The notes beneath the pieces were generated by a model. The model did no database searches. It worked only from the letters and a program-made list of their open reading frames with translations, and was not told the origin of the DNA. Position numbers and translations under genes: made by a program. DNA of 64,000 bases, from the NCBI RefSeq assembly GCF_003610895.1, contig NZ_MCAS01000002.1, positions 62,001 through 126,000 of the forward strand, given 5' to 3'. Within the stretch, counting starts at the first letter, position 1. Every line of letters begins with the position of its first letter. Shown piece by piece: positions 36,250-44,949 of the stretch. This DNA is from Paraburkholderia fungorum. GTDB lineage: Bacteria > Pseudomonadota > Gammaproteobacteria > Burkholderiales > Burkholderiaceae.

Positions 36250-37254
36250 ATGAACGCTAGCGCGCGACCCGATATTCCACAACACGTCGCCATGCGGGCG
36301 GTGCAATGGTGGATGGAACTGCAATCCGGCCAGGACACGCACGCGCAGCAACTCGCGCTGGCGCGCTGGTGTGCCGAGCATCCCGATCACGAACGCGCAT
36401 GGCAACACATCTGCAGCGTCAGCAGCCGCTTCCGGGGGCTCGCTGAGGCCGGCGCGGGCAGCGCGGATGCGGGCGGCGCAGCGGCTGCTCGCGCCGCGTT
36501 GACGCGTACCGGGTCGGCAAGGCGCCGCGCGAGTGTCAAGGTCCTCGCGACCCTGCTGTTCGCCGGTGGCGCGACATGGATCGCCGGTGAGCACGTGCCG
36601 TGGCGCGCATGGAGCGCGGATGCGCGCACTGCGCCTGGGGAGCGCCGCACCCTCACGCTCGCCGACGGCACCCGCGTCACGCTGAATACCGACAGCGCCA
36701 TCGACATCGGCTTCAACGGCACCGAGCGGCGCGTGCGCCTGATCAAAGGTGAAATCATGATCGCGACCGGTCACCACGCCGGAGAGCAACGGCCGTTTAT
36801 CGTCGAGACCGCGCAAGGCAGCTTGCAGGCTTTGGGCACGCGCTTCGCCGTCAGGCAGCAGAACGCGCTTAGCCGCCTCGACGTGTTCGAGGGCGCTGTG
36901 CGGATCAGTCCGCGCGATGCACCCGGTCTCACGCCGGTAATCCGTGCCGGCCAACGCGTGCGCTTTATGCGCGCAGACATCGTCGCGGTCGAGCCGCTCA
37001 GCGAGAACGACGCGGCATGGACGGATGGCCTGATCGTCGCGAGCGGCATGCGGCTCGGCGATTTCGTGGCCGAACTCGACCGCTATCGCGCGGGGCATCT
37101 GAGTTGCGATCCCTCGGTGGCCGGCTTGCGGATCTCGGGCACCTTCCCGTTCGCCGATACGGACCGCGTGCTCGACACCGTGGCCAGAACCTTGCCGGTC
37201 GAGGTCGTTTTCATCACGCGTTACTGGGGCACCGTGCGCGCGGCGCGTTCCTGA
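36250..37254 (+). CDS. FecR-type anti-sigma/signal-transfer protein
   Basis: 334 aa from the ATG at 36250 (an in-frame ATG at 36211 overlaps the sigma gene). N-terminal cytoplasmic anti-sigma part with [35 protein letters not shown], a single membrane segment near [15 protein letters not shown], and a periplasmic FecR domain ([52 protein letters not shown]) plus a C-terminal secretin/STN-like receptor-contact region. The trio FecI-FecR-receptor forms a surface signalling system. Confidence 0.9.
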   Translation: MNASARPDIPQHVAMRAVQWWMELQSGQDTHAQQLALARWCAEHPDHERAWQHICSVSSRFRGLAEAGAGSADAGGAAAARAALTRTGSARRRASVKVLATLLFAGGATWIAGEHVPWRAWSADARTAPGERRTLTLADGTRVTLNTDSAIDIGFNGTERRVRLIKGEIMIATGHHAGEQRPFIVETAQGSLQALGTRFAVRQQNALSRLDVFEGAVRISPRDAPGLTPVIRAGQRVRFMRADIVAVEPLSENDAAWTDGLIVASGMRLGDFVAELDRYRAGHLSCDPSVAGLRISGTFPFADTDRVLDTVARTLPVEVVFITRYWGTVRAARS

Positions 37255-37370
37255 AACCGAGGCAGCTTCGCTGCGCTGAAATTTTTTTGTCCGTTGTGAG
37301 CTGTTTTCGAATCTCGCGTGACAAGGGGGATGAGAGCAACACATCGTCACCCTTCCAGCGAGCTTTGAAC

Positions 37371-39857
37371 ATGGCACAGTATCGAAAGACCGGCGCCGGC
37401 AGCCGTAGCGCTTTATCCGCGCGACAGCCGGCACACTTCGCACGGCATCTCGCCACGGCCGCGCTGATCTCGGCGGGACTGCCGTTCAACGTGGCGCTGG
37501 CAGCCGATGCCCCGTCCGCCGCCGAGGCGCCGGCGCGCAAGAGCTACGACATTCCGGCCGGCCCGCTCGAAGCGGCGCTCAATCGCTTCGGGCGCGAGAG
37601 CGGGCTGCTGCTGTCGTTTCCGGCGGCACTGACAGACGGACGCAGGAGCGACGGCCTGCACGGCGATTACGACGTACAGCAAGGCTTCGATCGAATCCTG
37701 CGCGGCACGGGACTCGGCGCGGTGCAGCAGTCCAATGGCAGCTATACGCTCGTTGCGCGCACGGAATCCGCGGCGAACGACGGCCACACGGACGGCACCA
37801 CCCTCCCCGCCGTGACGGTCAGCTCGACGATGGTGAAAGCCGGCAGCTACCGGCCGCCCGTCGACTCCGTGGTGACACGTTCGGACACACCGGTGCTCGA
37901 CACCGCCCAGGCCGTGAATATCGTGCCCGCCCAGGTGCTGCGCGACCAGCGTCCGCGCAATCTCGACGATGCGCTCGCGAACGTGAGCGGCATCGTGCAA
38001 GGCAACACGCTGGCCGGCACCCAGGACACCTTGCTCAAGCGCGGCTTCGGCGGCAATCGCGACGGCTCGATCATGCACAACGGCATGCCGCTGGTGCAGG
38101 GGCGCGCGTTGAACGCGGCGGCCGACAGTGTCGAAGTGCTCAAAGGCCCGACCTCGCTGTTGTACGGGATCATGGACCCGGGCGGGGTCGTCAACGTGGT
38201 GAGCAAACAGCCCTTGCTCCAGCCTTATCACGCGATCTCCGTGCTCGGTTCGACCTATGGACACGGCCGCAATGGAGCCGGCGCCACGCTCGATACGACC
38301 GGGCCGATCGGCGACTCCGGCCTCGCCTACCGGCTCGTTGTCGATCAAACCAATGAGCAATACTGGCGCAACTTCGGTGAGCATCGCGAGACGCTCGTGG
38401 CGCCGTCGCTCGCGTGGTACGGACGCGATACGCAGGTGGTGGTGTCGTACGAATATCGCAAGTTTCTTTATCCCTTCGACCGCGGTACGGCGCTCGATCC
38501 GAAAACCAACCAGCCGCTTGCCATTTCGAGCCGCGAACGCCTCGACGAACCGTTCAACACAATGGACGGCGAATCGAATCTCGCGCAAATCAGCGTCGAT
38601 CATCAGATCAACCCCAACTGGAAGGCTCACTTCGGCTACAGCTACAACCGTGAGACTTACGACGCGGGCCAGTTGCGCGTGCAAGGCATCAACAGCACAA
38701 CCGGCGCCGTGTCGCGCAGCAACGACGCGACGCACGGCGCGCTCAGCACGGACAGCTACGCGATCGCCTATGTGGACGGCCATTTCGACGTCGCCGGTTT
38801 GCGCAACGATCTGCAGGTTGGCGTCGACAGCGAGTACCGCCGCATCTATCGCAAGGATTTGCTGCGCCAGGCCACGAAATATCCGTTCAATTATTTCAAC
38901 CCGATTTACGGCCGCGAGAGCCCGTCGACCACGGTGTCGGCGAGCGACAGCGATCAGACCGACACGCTGCACGACCGCTCGTTCTTCTTCCAGGACAATC
39001 TGCATCTCACCGACAAATGGATTCTGATCGGCGGCGCGCGTTTTCTGAGCTACAACCAGATCGCGGGCAAGGGCCGGCCGTTTGTCGTCAACACCGACAT
39101 CAACGGCAGCAAATGGCTGCCGCGCGCGGGCGTGGTCTACAAATGGACCGACACGGTGTCGCTCTACGGCAGCTATACGCAGTCGCTCAAGCCGACGTCG
39201 ACGATCGCGCCGCTTGCCACCGGCGTGGTGATCGATTCGTCGGTGAAGCCTGAAGAAGCCACCTCGTGGGAGCTCGGCGCCAAGATCGCGATGCCCAACG
39301 GCCTGAGCGGCACGCTGGCGCTTTTCAATATCGACAAGAAGAACGTGCTGGTGCAGCAGTACAACGACACCACCAAACAGACCGACTGGCGTACCGCCGG
39401 CAAGGCGCGTTCACGCGGCGTGGAACTCGACGTGGCCGGCCAGATCGGCCAGCACTGGAGCGTGATTGCGAGCTATGCGTATATCGACGCGAAGACCACT
39501 GAAGACCCGCTGTACGCCGGCAAGCGTCTGTGGAATGCGCCGCAGAATACGGCGTCGCTCGCGGCCGTGTACGACTTCGGCACGATCTTCGGCGGCGACC
39601 AGTTGCGCGTGGGCGCCGGGGCTCACTACGTTGGCCCACGCCCGGGCGATTCGGCCAATAGCTTCACGCTGCCGGCTTATACCGTCGCCGACGCTTTCGC
39701 TACATACGAAACGAAACTCGGCAATCGCCATCTGTCGTTCCAGCTCAACGTGAAGAATCTGTTCAACAAGACTTATTACCCATCGAGTGCGAACAGGTAC
39801 TTCGTAGCGGTTGGCGACGCACGTCAGGTGTCCTTGCTGTCGACGCTCGAGTTCTAG
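37371..39857 (+). CDS. TonB-dependent siderophore receptor with signalling domain
   Basis: 828 aa from ATG 37371; the open frame runs further upstream without a start signal. Signal peptide of about 45 residues ending NVALAAD, then an STN signalling domain (KSYDIPAGPLEAALNRFGRESGLLLSFP), plug (VVTRSDTPVLDTAQAVNIVPAQVLRDQRP, VEVLKGPTSLLYGIMDPGGVVNVVSKQP) and 22-strand barrel ending LLSTLEF. The plug signature is that of ferric-siderophore receptors (FpvA/FhuE group). The STN domain matches the FecIR pair upstream. The particular siderophore cannot be told. Confidence 0.9.
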   Translation: MAQYRKTGAGSRSALSARQPAHFARHLATAALISAGLPFNVALAADAPSAAEAPARKSYDIPAGPLEAALNRFGRESGLLLSFPAALTDGRRSDGLHGDYDVQQGFDRILRGTGLGAVQQSNGSYTLVARTESAANDGHTDGTTLPAVTVSSTMVKAGSYRPPVDSVVTRSDTPVLDTAQAVNIVPAQVLRDQRPRNLDDALANVSGIVQGNTLAGTQDTLLKRGFGGNRDGSIMHNGMPLVQGRALNAAADSVEVLKGPTSLLYGIMDPGGVVNVVSKQPLLQPYHAISVLGSTYGHGRNGAGATLDTTGPIGDSGLAYRLVVDQTNEQYWRNFGEHRETLVAPSLAWYGRDTQVVVSYEYRKFLYPFDRGTALDPKTNQPLAISSRERLDEPFNTMDGESNLAQISVDHQINPNWKAHFGYSYNRETYDAGQLRVQGINSTTGAVSRSNDATHGALSTDSYAIAYVDGHFDVAGLRNDLQVGVDSEYRRIYRKDLLRQATKYPFNYFNPIYGRESPSTTVSASDSDQTDTLHDRSFFFQDNLHLTDKWILIGGARFLSYNQIAGKGRPFVVNTDINGSKWLPRAGVVYKWTDTVSLYGSYTQSLKPTSTIAPLATGVVIDSSVKPEEATSWELGAKIAMPNGLSGTLALFNIDKKNVLVQQYNDTTKQTDWRTAGKARSRGVELDVAGQIGQHWSVIASYAYIDAKTTEDPLYAGKRLWNAPQNTASLAAVYDFGTIFGGDQLRVGAGAHYVGPRPGDSANSFTLPAYTVADAFATYETKLGNRHLSFQLNVKNLFNKTYYPSSANRYFVAVGDARQVSLLSTLEF

Positions 39858-39929
39858 GCGGCGCCTGCACAGCGCGCGCGACACACACGATGCGCGCGTT
39901 CGATGAATCAACATGAGACTGGAGCCGTT

Positions 39930-40694
39930 ATGAAGCATTGGAATAATCCTGCTGACACGGGCGTCGCGCCCGCTCGCAAGCGACGCCGGACATTTATCAC
40001 CGCGGCAGCTAGCCTCGCCGCGTTACTGACTGTCGCGACACCTGGCGCGCGCGCCGCATCGAGTGGACCCCGCACGGGCAAAAAAGTCGCGATGGTCGTG
40101 CAATTGAACGGACCGAGCCTGCCCGTCGACCAGAAAATCGCGGCACATCTTGAGGCACGCGGCTACAGCGTGCGCATGCTGGATCAGGCGCAGCCTCCTG
40201 AGGCGGTGGGCGACGCGGATCTGGTCGTCATTTCATCGACGGTCTCGTCGAAGCAGGTGGCGGGTGGCTGGCGCTACCTGGCCAAGCCTTTGCTGACATG
40301 GGAAAACGATCTGCTCGACGACTTCGCGATGACGGGCAAGCGTCACGACGTCGATTTTGGCGAAGCGGAGAAAGAGCGCTACGTGTGGCTGGTCAACGCG
40401 CCCCACCCGATTGCAGCGGGTTTGCCGGCCGGCGTGACGAACGTCTATGTCAAACAGGCGGGAATGAGTTGGGGCAAACCGGGCCTGGGCGCGACGACGA
40501 TTGCAACGCTGTATGGCCAGCCGGAAAAGGCGGCGATTTTTGCCTACGAGAAAGGCGCGACGATGGACTACGAGTCGTTGGCGCCGGCCCGACGCGTGAT
40601 GTTCTTTCTGAACAACGATACTTTCGGCAACCTCTCGCCGGCGGGGAGCAGTTTGTTTGATGCGGCGGTGGACTGGGCGGTGGGGTTGAGTTGA
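39930..40694 (+). CDS. Tat-exported glutamine-amidotransferase-like domain protein
   Basis: 254 aa from the ATG that has GGAG eight bases upstream. A twin-arginine-type signal (KRRRTFITAAASLAALLTVATPGARA) precedes one domain: VAMVVQLNGPSLPVDQKIAAHLEARGYSVRMLD, DADLVVISSTVSSKQVAG, PLLTWENDLLDDFAMTG, AAIFAYEKGATMD, ARRVMFFLNNDTFGNLSPAGSSLFDAAVDWAVG. This resembles the class-I-GATase-like domain attached to extracellular proteins in plant-associated and social bacteria; no catalytic Cys triad is visible. It follows the receptor gene by 72 bases. Function unknown. Confidence 0.6.
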   Translation: MKHWNNPADTGVAPARKRRRTFITAAASLAALLTVATPGARAASSGPRTGKKVAMVVQLNGPSLPVDQKIAAHLEARGYSVRMLDQAQPPEAVGDADLVVISSTVSSKQVAGGWRYLAKPLLTWENDLLDDFAMTGKRHDVDFGEAEKERYVWLVNAPHPIAAGLPAGVTNVYVKQAGMSWGKPGLGATTIATLYGQPEKAAIFAYEKGATMDYESLAPARRVMFFLNNDTFGNLSPAGSSLFDAAVDWAVGLS

Positions 40695-40706
40695 AGGGAA
40701 AGATGA

Positions 40707-40820
40707 GTTTCCCAATGTAGAAATAATTGACAGGAGAGCCTTGTTTGAACCGATGTTTCCCGATTGAGAAACAAACGGGGAAAACGCAGGGATGCTGCCT
40801 TTCTTTCCCGATAGAGAAAC
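40707..40820. repeat. Three operator-like repeats spaced exactly 48 bp
   Basis: GTTTCCCAATGTAGAAAT (40707-40724), GTTTCCCGATTGAGAAAC (40755-40772) and CTTTCCCGATAGAGAAAC (40803-40820) start 48 bp apart. Each has imperfect dyad symmetry (GTTTC...GAAAC). The sequence between them is not clearly conserved. They end two bases before an ATG. The layout suggests binding sites for a regulator, not a CRISPR or transposon end. The binding protein is unknown. Confidence 0.65.
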
Positions 40821-40821
40821 T

Positions 40822-41007
40822 ATGTCACGTGCGGTCCTCCGGCATGCGCCGGCCCTTGCCGCGTCAGACATCTACGCAGGCGATGAGCGCGAGCTGGTCC
40901 GGCAGATTTCGGGCTTCATCAGCGCGCAGGCGCATCGGCTTATCGAACTTGCGCCGCACATACCCAAGGTTGACCCGGACTTGTTGCAGTCAGCGGCGCG
41001 CATCTGA
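40822..41007 (+). CDS. Small hypothetical protein after the phased repeats
   Basis: 61 aa (SRAVLRHAPALAASDIYAGDERELVRQISGFISAQAHRLIELAPHIPKVDPDLLQSAARI). The ATG lies directly behind the third operator repeat; no Shine-Dalgarno sequence is visible, since GAGAAAC of the repeat takes that place. No family recognised. It could be a real repressed gene or a remnant. Confidence 0.35.
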   Translation: MSRAVLRHAPALAASDIYAGDERELVRQISGFISAQAHRLIELAPHIPKVDPDLLQSAARI

Positions 41008-41108
41008 TCGACCATCGCGCTGCGGTGAGAGCATTGCCCCACACGGAGGCAATGCCAACAGAGCAATAAGAAAGCAAGGACAGACCAACACCGAAGGCAG
41101 CCACACCA

Positions 41109-41390
41109 TCAATTAGAAACCGCCTTATCCTGCCCCATTGGCGATTCAGCCGTTTTCAATGCCCCATCCGTCCCATGCTGAATCGCATAAATCTCGCGAT
41201 TCCTCGCAATCTCCGCCGCCGTAGGCGGATAGTCGTTATTGGGCGCCGGTACAAGCCCTTGAGCCTGAGCCTGCTGCAATTGAGCCATGACATCGGCCCG
41301 CGTCAGTCCTGACGGATTGGATTGGGCAAACGCATTCGCTCCGAACGGCAAACTAAGCGCGGCAACGGCAATAGCGGTAAGCAGTTTCAT
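41109..41390 (-). CDS. DUF4148-type small secreted protein
   Basis: 93 aa from the ATG with GGAGAG upstream. Signal peptide KLLTAIAVAALSLPFGANAFAQ, then SGLTRADVMAQLQQAQAQGLVPAPNNDYPPTAAEIARN, the DUF4148 pattern of small periplasmic proteins of Burkholderiaceae. Divergent from the RND efflux operon, with a paired motif in between, so possibly co-regulated. Function unknown. Confidence 0.85.
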   Translation of the reverse strand: MKLLTAIAVAALSLPFGANAFAQSNPSGLTRADVMAQLQQAQAQGLVPAPNNDYPPTAAEIARNREIYAIQHGTDGALKTAESPMGQDKAVSN

Positions 41391-41479
41391 GATGTCTCTC
41401 CGATGAAAGTGTGAGAACTGAGTGGCCTGAACCACGCTTCCCATTCTTGTCATTTCAGCTGTCGGAGCACTGACCTGCG

Positions 41480-41559
41480 GATTACCGTTTTGTTATCTAC
41501 GCACCGGGCTTAAACAAAAACCCCGGAAACAAAAAGCCGCAGATAACAGAACGGTAATC
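41480..41559. promoter_or_regulatory. Paired inverted 19-bp motif in the RND promoter region
   Basis: GATTACCGTTTTGTTATCT (41480-41498) and AGATAACAGAACGGTAATC (41541-41559) are inverted copies with 18 of 19 matching, separated by 42 bp. Each copy has the internal form ATTAC-N6-GTTAT. A similar element, ATTAC-N6-GTAAT, lies before the response-regulator gene at 50.2 kb. Likely binding sites of that regulator, controlling the RND operon and possibly the DUF4148 gene. Confidence 0.6.
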
Positions 41560-41684
41560 TACCCGACCACCCCCGGTAAGCGCCCACCCTCCACACTCCT
41601 GACTCACAAAGAAGCCCGCGTCACACGCCACCAGGTGCCAAAGCACGACGCCCGCCTCCCCCCGCCTCTTTTCAGGAAACCGTC

Positions 41685-44600
41685 ATGTGGATCGTCAAGC
41701 TCGCGCTGCGCCGCCCATATACATTCGTGGTTCTCGCGGTGTTGATCTTTATCGTCGGCCCGCTGGCGATACTGCGCACGCCCACCGACATCTTCCCGAA
41801 CATCGACATTCCGGTGGTCAGCATCGTCTGGACGTATAACGGCTTCTCCGCCCAGGACATGGCCAATCGCATCACCTCGAACTACGAACGTGCGCTGACC
41901 TCCGACGTCGACGATATCGAGCACATCGAGTCGCAATCGCTGAACGGCGTCTCGGTGGTGAAGATTTTTTTCCACCCCGGCGCGGACATCAATCGCGCGA
42001 TCGCCGAGGCGGCCTCCAATTCCGCGTCGATCCTGCGCGTACTGCCGCCTGGCACGCTGCCGCCGAACATCATTACGTACAACGCTTCGACGGTGCCGAT
42101 CCTGCAGCTCGGACTCTCCAGCAACACGCTTTCCGAACAGCAGCTGTACGACCTCGGCAACAGTCAGATCCGCACGCAACTGGCAACGGTGCAAGGCGCC
42201 TCGGTGCCGCTGCCGTTCGGCGGCAAGGTGCGGCAGATCATGGTCGATATCGATCCGCGCGCGCTTCAGGCCAAAGGCCTTGCCCCGCTCGACGTGGTCA
42301 ATGCCGTCAACGCCCAGAACCTGATTCTGCCGGGTGGCACCGCGAAGATCGGCACGAAGGAATACAACGTGCAGATGAACGGCAGCACCGACACGGTGGC
42401 CGCGCTGAACAACCTGCCCATCAAGACGGTGGCGGGCGGCGTGGTGTATGTGCGCGACGTCGCCCATGTGCGCGACGGCTATGCGCCGCAAACCAACATC
42501 GTGCGCAGCGACGGCAAACGCGCCGCACTGCTTACCATCGAGAAATCTGGCAGCACGTCCACCTTGACCATCATCCAGCAGGTCAAGGCCATGTTGCCGC
42601 ATATCGCGGCCGGGTTGCCGAGCGCGTTGCATATCACCGCGTTGTCGGATCAATCGGTGTTCGTGAAGTCGGCAGTGGTGGGCGTGGCGCGCGAAGCCGT
42701 GATCGCCGCAGCCCTGACCGCAGTGATGATCCTGCTGTTTCTCGGCAGCTGGCGCGCCACGCTGATCATCGCGGTATCGATCCCGCTCGCCGTACTGACC
42801 TCGCTGATCGCACTTTCCGCGCTCGGCCAGACCATCAACATCATGACACTCGGCGGACTTGCGCTCGCCGTGGGGATTCTCGTCGACGATGCCACGGTCG
42901 CGATCGAAAACATCACACATCATCTGGAAAACGGCGAGCCGCTGCACGACGCAATTCTGAACGGCTCGGGCGAAATCGCCGTGCCGACCTTTGTCTCGAC
43001 GCTGTCGATCTGCATCGTGTTCGTGCCGATGTTTCTGCTTTCCGGCGTGGCCCGCTATCTGTTCGTGCCGCTCGCCGAAGCGGTGGTGTTCGCGATGATC
43101 GCGTCGTACTTCTTCTCGCGTACGCTGGTGCCGACCCTCGCGATGTATCTGATGCGTGCGCGCAGCAACGCGCCAGTCACGGGCAACGGCCCGATTGCAC
43201 GCCTGGTCCGCTTCCAGGCGGCCTTCGAACATCGCTTCGAGCGGTTGCGCGAACGCTATCGCGGCGTGCTCAGTTCGGCGATCGCGGCGCCGCGCCGTTT
43301 TATCGCCATCTTCCTGCTGCTGTGTATCGGCTCGCTCGCGCTGGTGCCGTTCGCCGGCCGCGATTTCTTCCCCGCAGTCGATACCGGCGAGATTCGCCTG
43401 CATCTGCGTGCGCCGACCGGCACGCGTATCGAAGACACCGCGCGCATCACCGATGAAGTCGAAGCGCGTGTGCGTAGCGTGATCCCGAAGCAGGAACTCG
43501 CGGCCATGCTCGACAACATCGGCGTGCCGGTGAGCGGCATCAACCTGACCTACGATTCATCCGACCCGATCGGCCCGGAAGACGCCGACGTGATGATCAC
43601 GCTCGCCGCCGGCCACAAACCCACCGCCGCCTATGTGGCGACGCTGCGCAGCACACTATCCAGAGATTTCCCCGGCGTCACGTTTGCCTTCCTGCCCGCC
43701 GACATCGTCAGCCAGATTCTCAACTTCGGCCTGCCCGCGCCGATCGATATCCAGATCGTCGGCAACAAGCTCGACGCCAATCGCGTCGTGGCGAACCGCC
43801 TGCTCGCGCAACTGCGCGGCGTGCGCGGCCTCGTCGATGCGCGCATCCAGCAACCGGGCGACGAACCGGCGATCAACGTGAATGTCGACCGTACGCGGGC
43901 CATTCAGGCCGGCCTGTTGCAACGCGACGTGTCGCAGAACCTGCTGATCGCGTTGTCCGGCAGTTCGCAGACTTCGCCGAATTTCTGGCTCGATCCGAGC
44001 AACGGCGTCAGCTACCCGCTGATGGCGATGATGCCGCAGTACGACATCAACTCGCTGCAGTCGCTGGCCAATATCCCGGTCGCGCAGAGCGGCGGCGCGA
44101 GCCCAGGCGCAACGGCGGCGTCCGTTGCTGCGAACGGCAACGGTCCCGCGCCGCAGAACCTGCTCGGCGCGTTGAGCACGCTGACACGCGGCACCCAGCA
44201 AGCCGTCGTTTCGCACTACAACGTGCAGCCGGTACTCGATATTTTCGCCTCGGCGCAGGGGCGCGACCTTGGCGGCGTCGCAACCGATGTCACCCGCCTC
44301 GTCGATCAGATCCGGCCGCAGTTGCCGCCCGGCGCTTCAATCGTGATGCGCGGCCAGGTACAGGCCATGCACGATTCGTTCAGCGGCCTCGCAAGCGGTC
44401 TGGTGTTCGCGATCGCCCTCGTCTATCTGCTGATGGTCGTCAATTTCCAGTCCTGGCTCGATCCGTTCATCATCATCAGCGGCTTGCCGGGCTCGCTCGC
44501 GGGCATCGCGTGGATGTTGTTCAGCACCGGCACGAGCCTGAGCGTGCCTGCGCTAACCGGCACCATTCTGTGCATCGGCATTGCTACGGCTAACAGCATT

Positions 44601-44930
44601 CTCGTGATCAACACCGCACGTGAATTTCACCATGGCGGCAAGCCGCCGCTGCAGGCCGCACTCGAAGCGGGTTTCAGCCGCTTCCGGCCGGTGCTGATGA
44701 CTGCGCTCGCGATGCTGATCGGCATGCTGCCCATGGCACTCGGCCTCGGCGACGGCGGGGAGCAGAACGCGCCGCTTGGCCGCGCGGTGATCGGCGGCCT
44801 CGCACTCGGCACGGTGTCCACGCTGCTGTTCGTTCCAGTTGTCTACGGGATGGTGCATGCGTGGCTCGACAAACGCCGTGCGGCTCGCGCCGCCGCACAG
44901 GAATCCCGCGTTCCCGCCCGCACACTTTGA
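41685..44930 (+). CDS. RND efflux transporter permease subunit
   Basis: 1081 aa. Twelve membrane segments with two large periplasmic loops, typical of AcrB/MdtB-class permeases: first helix LALRRPYTFVVLAVLIFIVGPLAILRTPTDIFPNIDIPVVSIVW, central GGLALAVGILVDDATVAIENITHHLENG (helix 4 Asp pair of the proton relay), and second-half LASGLVFAIALVYLLMVVNFQSWLDPFIII and FRPVLMTALAMLIGMLPMALGLGDGGEQNAPLGRAVIGG. Inner-membrane drug/proton antiporter subunit. Substrate unknown. First gene of the efflux operon; the adaptor follows after 19 bases. Confidence 0.9.
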   Translation: MWIVKLALRRPYTFVVLAVLIFIVGPLAILRTPTDIFPNIDIPVVSIVWTYNGFSAQDMANRITSNYERALTSDVDDIEHIESQSLNGVSVVKIFFHPGADINRAIAEAASNSASILRVLPPGTLPPNIITYNASTVPILQLGLSSNTLSEQQLYDLGNSQIRTQLATVQGASVPLPFGGKVRQIMVDIDPRALQAKGLAPLDVVNAVNAQNLILPGGTAKIGTKEYNVQMNGSTDTVAALNNLPIKTVAGGVVYVRDVAHVRDGYAPQTNIVRSDGKRAALLTIEKSGSTSTLTIIQQVKAMLPHIAAGLPSALHITALSDQSVFVKSAVVGVAREAVIAAALTAVMILLFLGSWRATLIIAVSIPLAVLTSLIALSALGQTINIMTLGGLALAVGILVDDATVAIENITHHLENGEPLHDAILNGSGEIAVPTFVSTLSICIVFVPMFLLSGVARYLFVPLAEAVVFAMIASYFFSRTLVPTLAMYLMRARSNAPVTGNGPIARLVRFQAAFEHRFERLRERYRGVLSSAIAAPRRFIAIFLLLCIGSLALVPFAGRDFFPAVDTGEIRLHLRAPTGTRIEDTARITDEVEARVRSVIPKQELAAMLDNIGVPVSGINLTYDSSDPIGPEDADVMITLAAGHKPTAAYVATLRSTLSRDFPGVTFAFLPADIVSQILNFGLPAPIDIQIVGNKLDANRVVANRLLAQLRGVRGLVDARIQQPGDEPAINVNVDRTRAIQAGLLQRDVSQNLLIALSGSSQTSPNFWLDPSNGVSYPLMAMMPQYDINSLQSLANIPVAQSGGASPGATAASVAANGNGPAPQNLLGALSTLTRGTQQAVVSHYNVQPVLDIFASAQGRDLGGVATDVTRLVDQIRPQLPPGASIVMRGQVQAMHDSFSGLASGLVFAIALVYLLMVVNFQSWLDPFIIISGLPGSLAGIAWMLFSTGTSLSVPALTGTILCIGIATANSILVINTAREFHHGGKPPLQAALEAGFSRFRPVLMTALAMLIGMLPMALGLGDGGEQNAPLGRAVIGGLALGTVSTLLFVPVVYGMVHAWLDKRRAARAAAQESRVPARTL

Positions 44931-44949
44931 CTTCGACGAGAGTCCACTC

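Noticed and set aside
37413..39005. 530-codon open frame on the minus strand
   Set aside because: Antisense shadow of the TonB-dependent receptor, whose motifs are clear.
41604..43403. 599-codon open frame on the minus strand
   Set aside because: Antisense shadow of the RND permease; Arg/His/Gly-rich composition, no family signature. High GC3 coding on the + strand leaves the opposite frame open.
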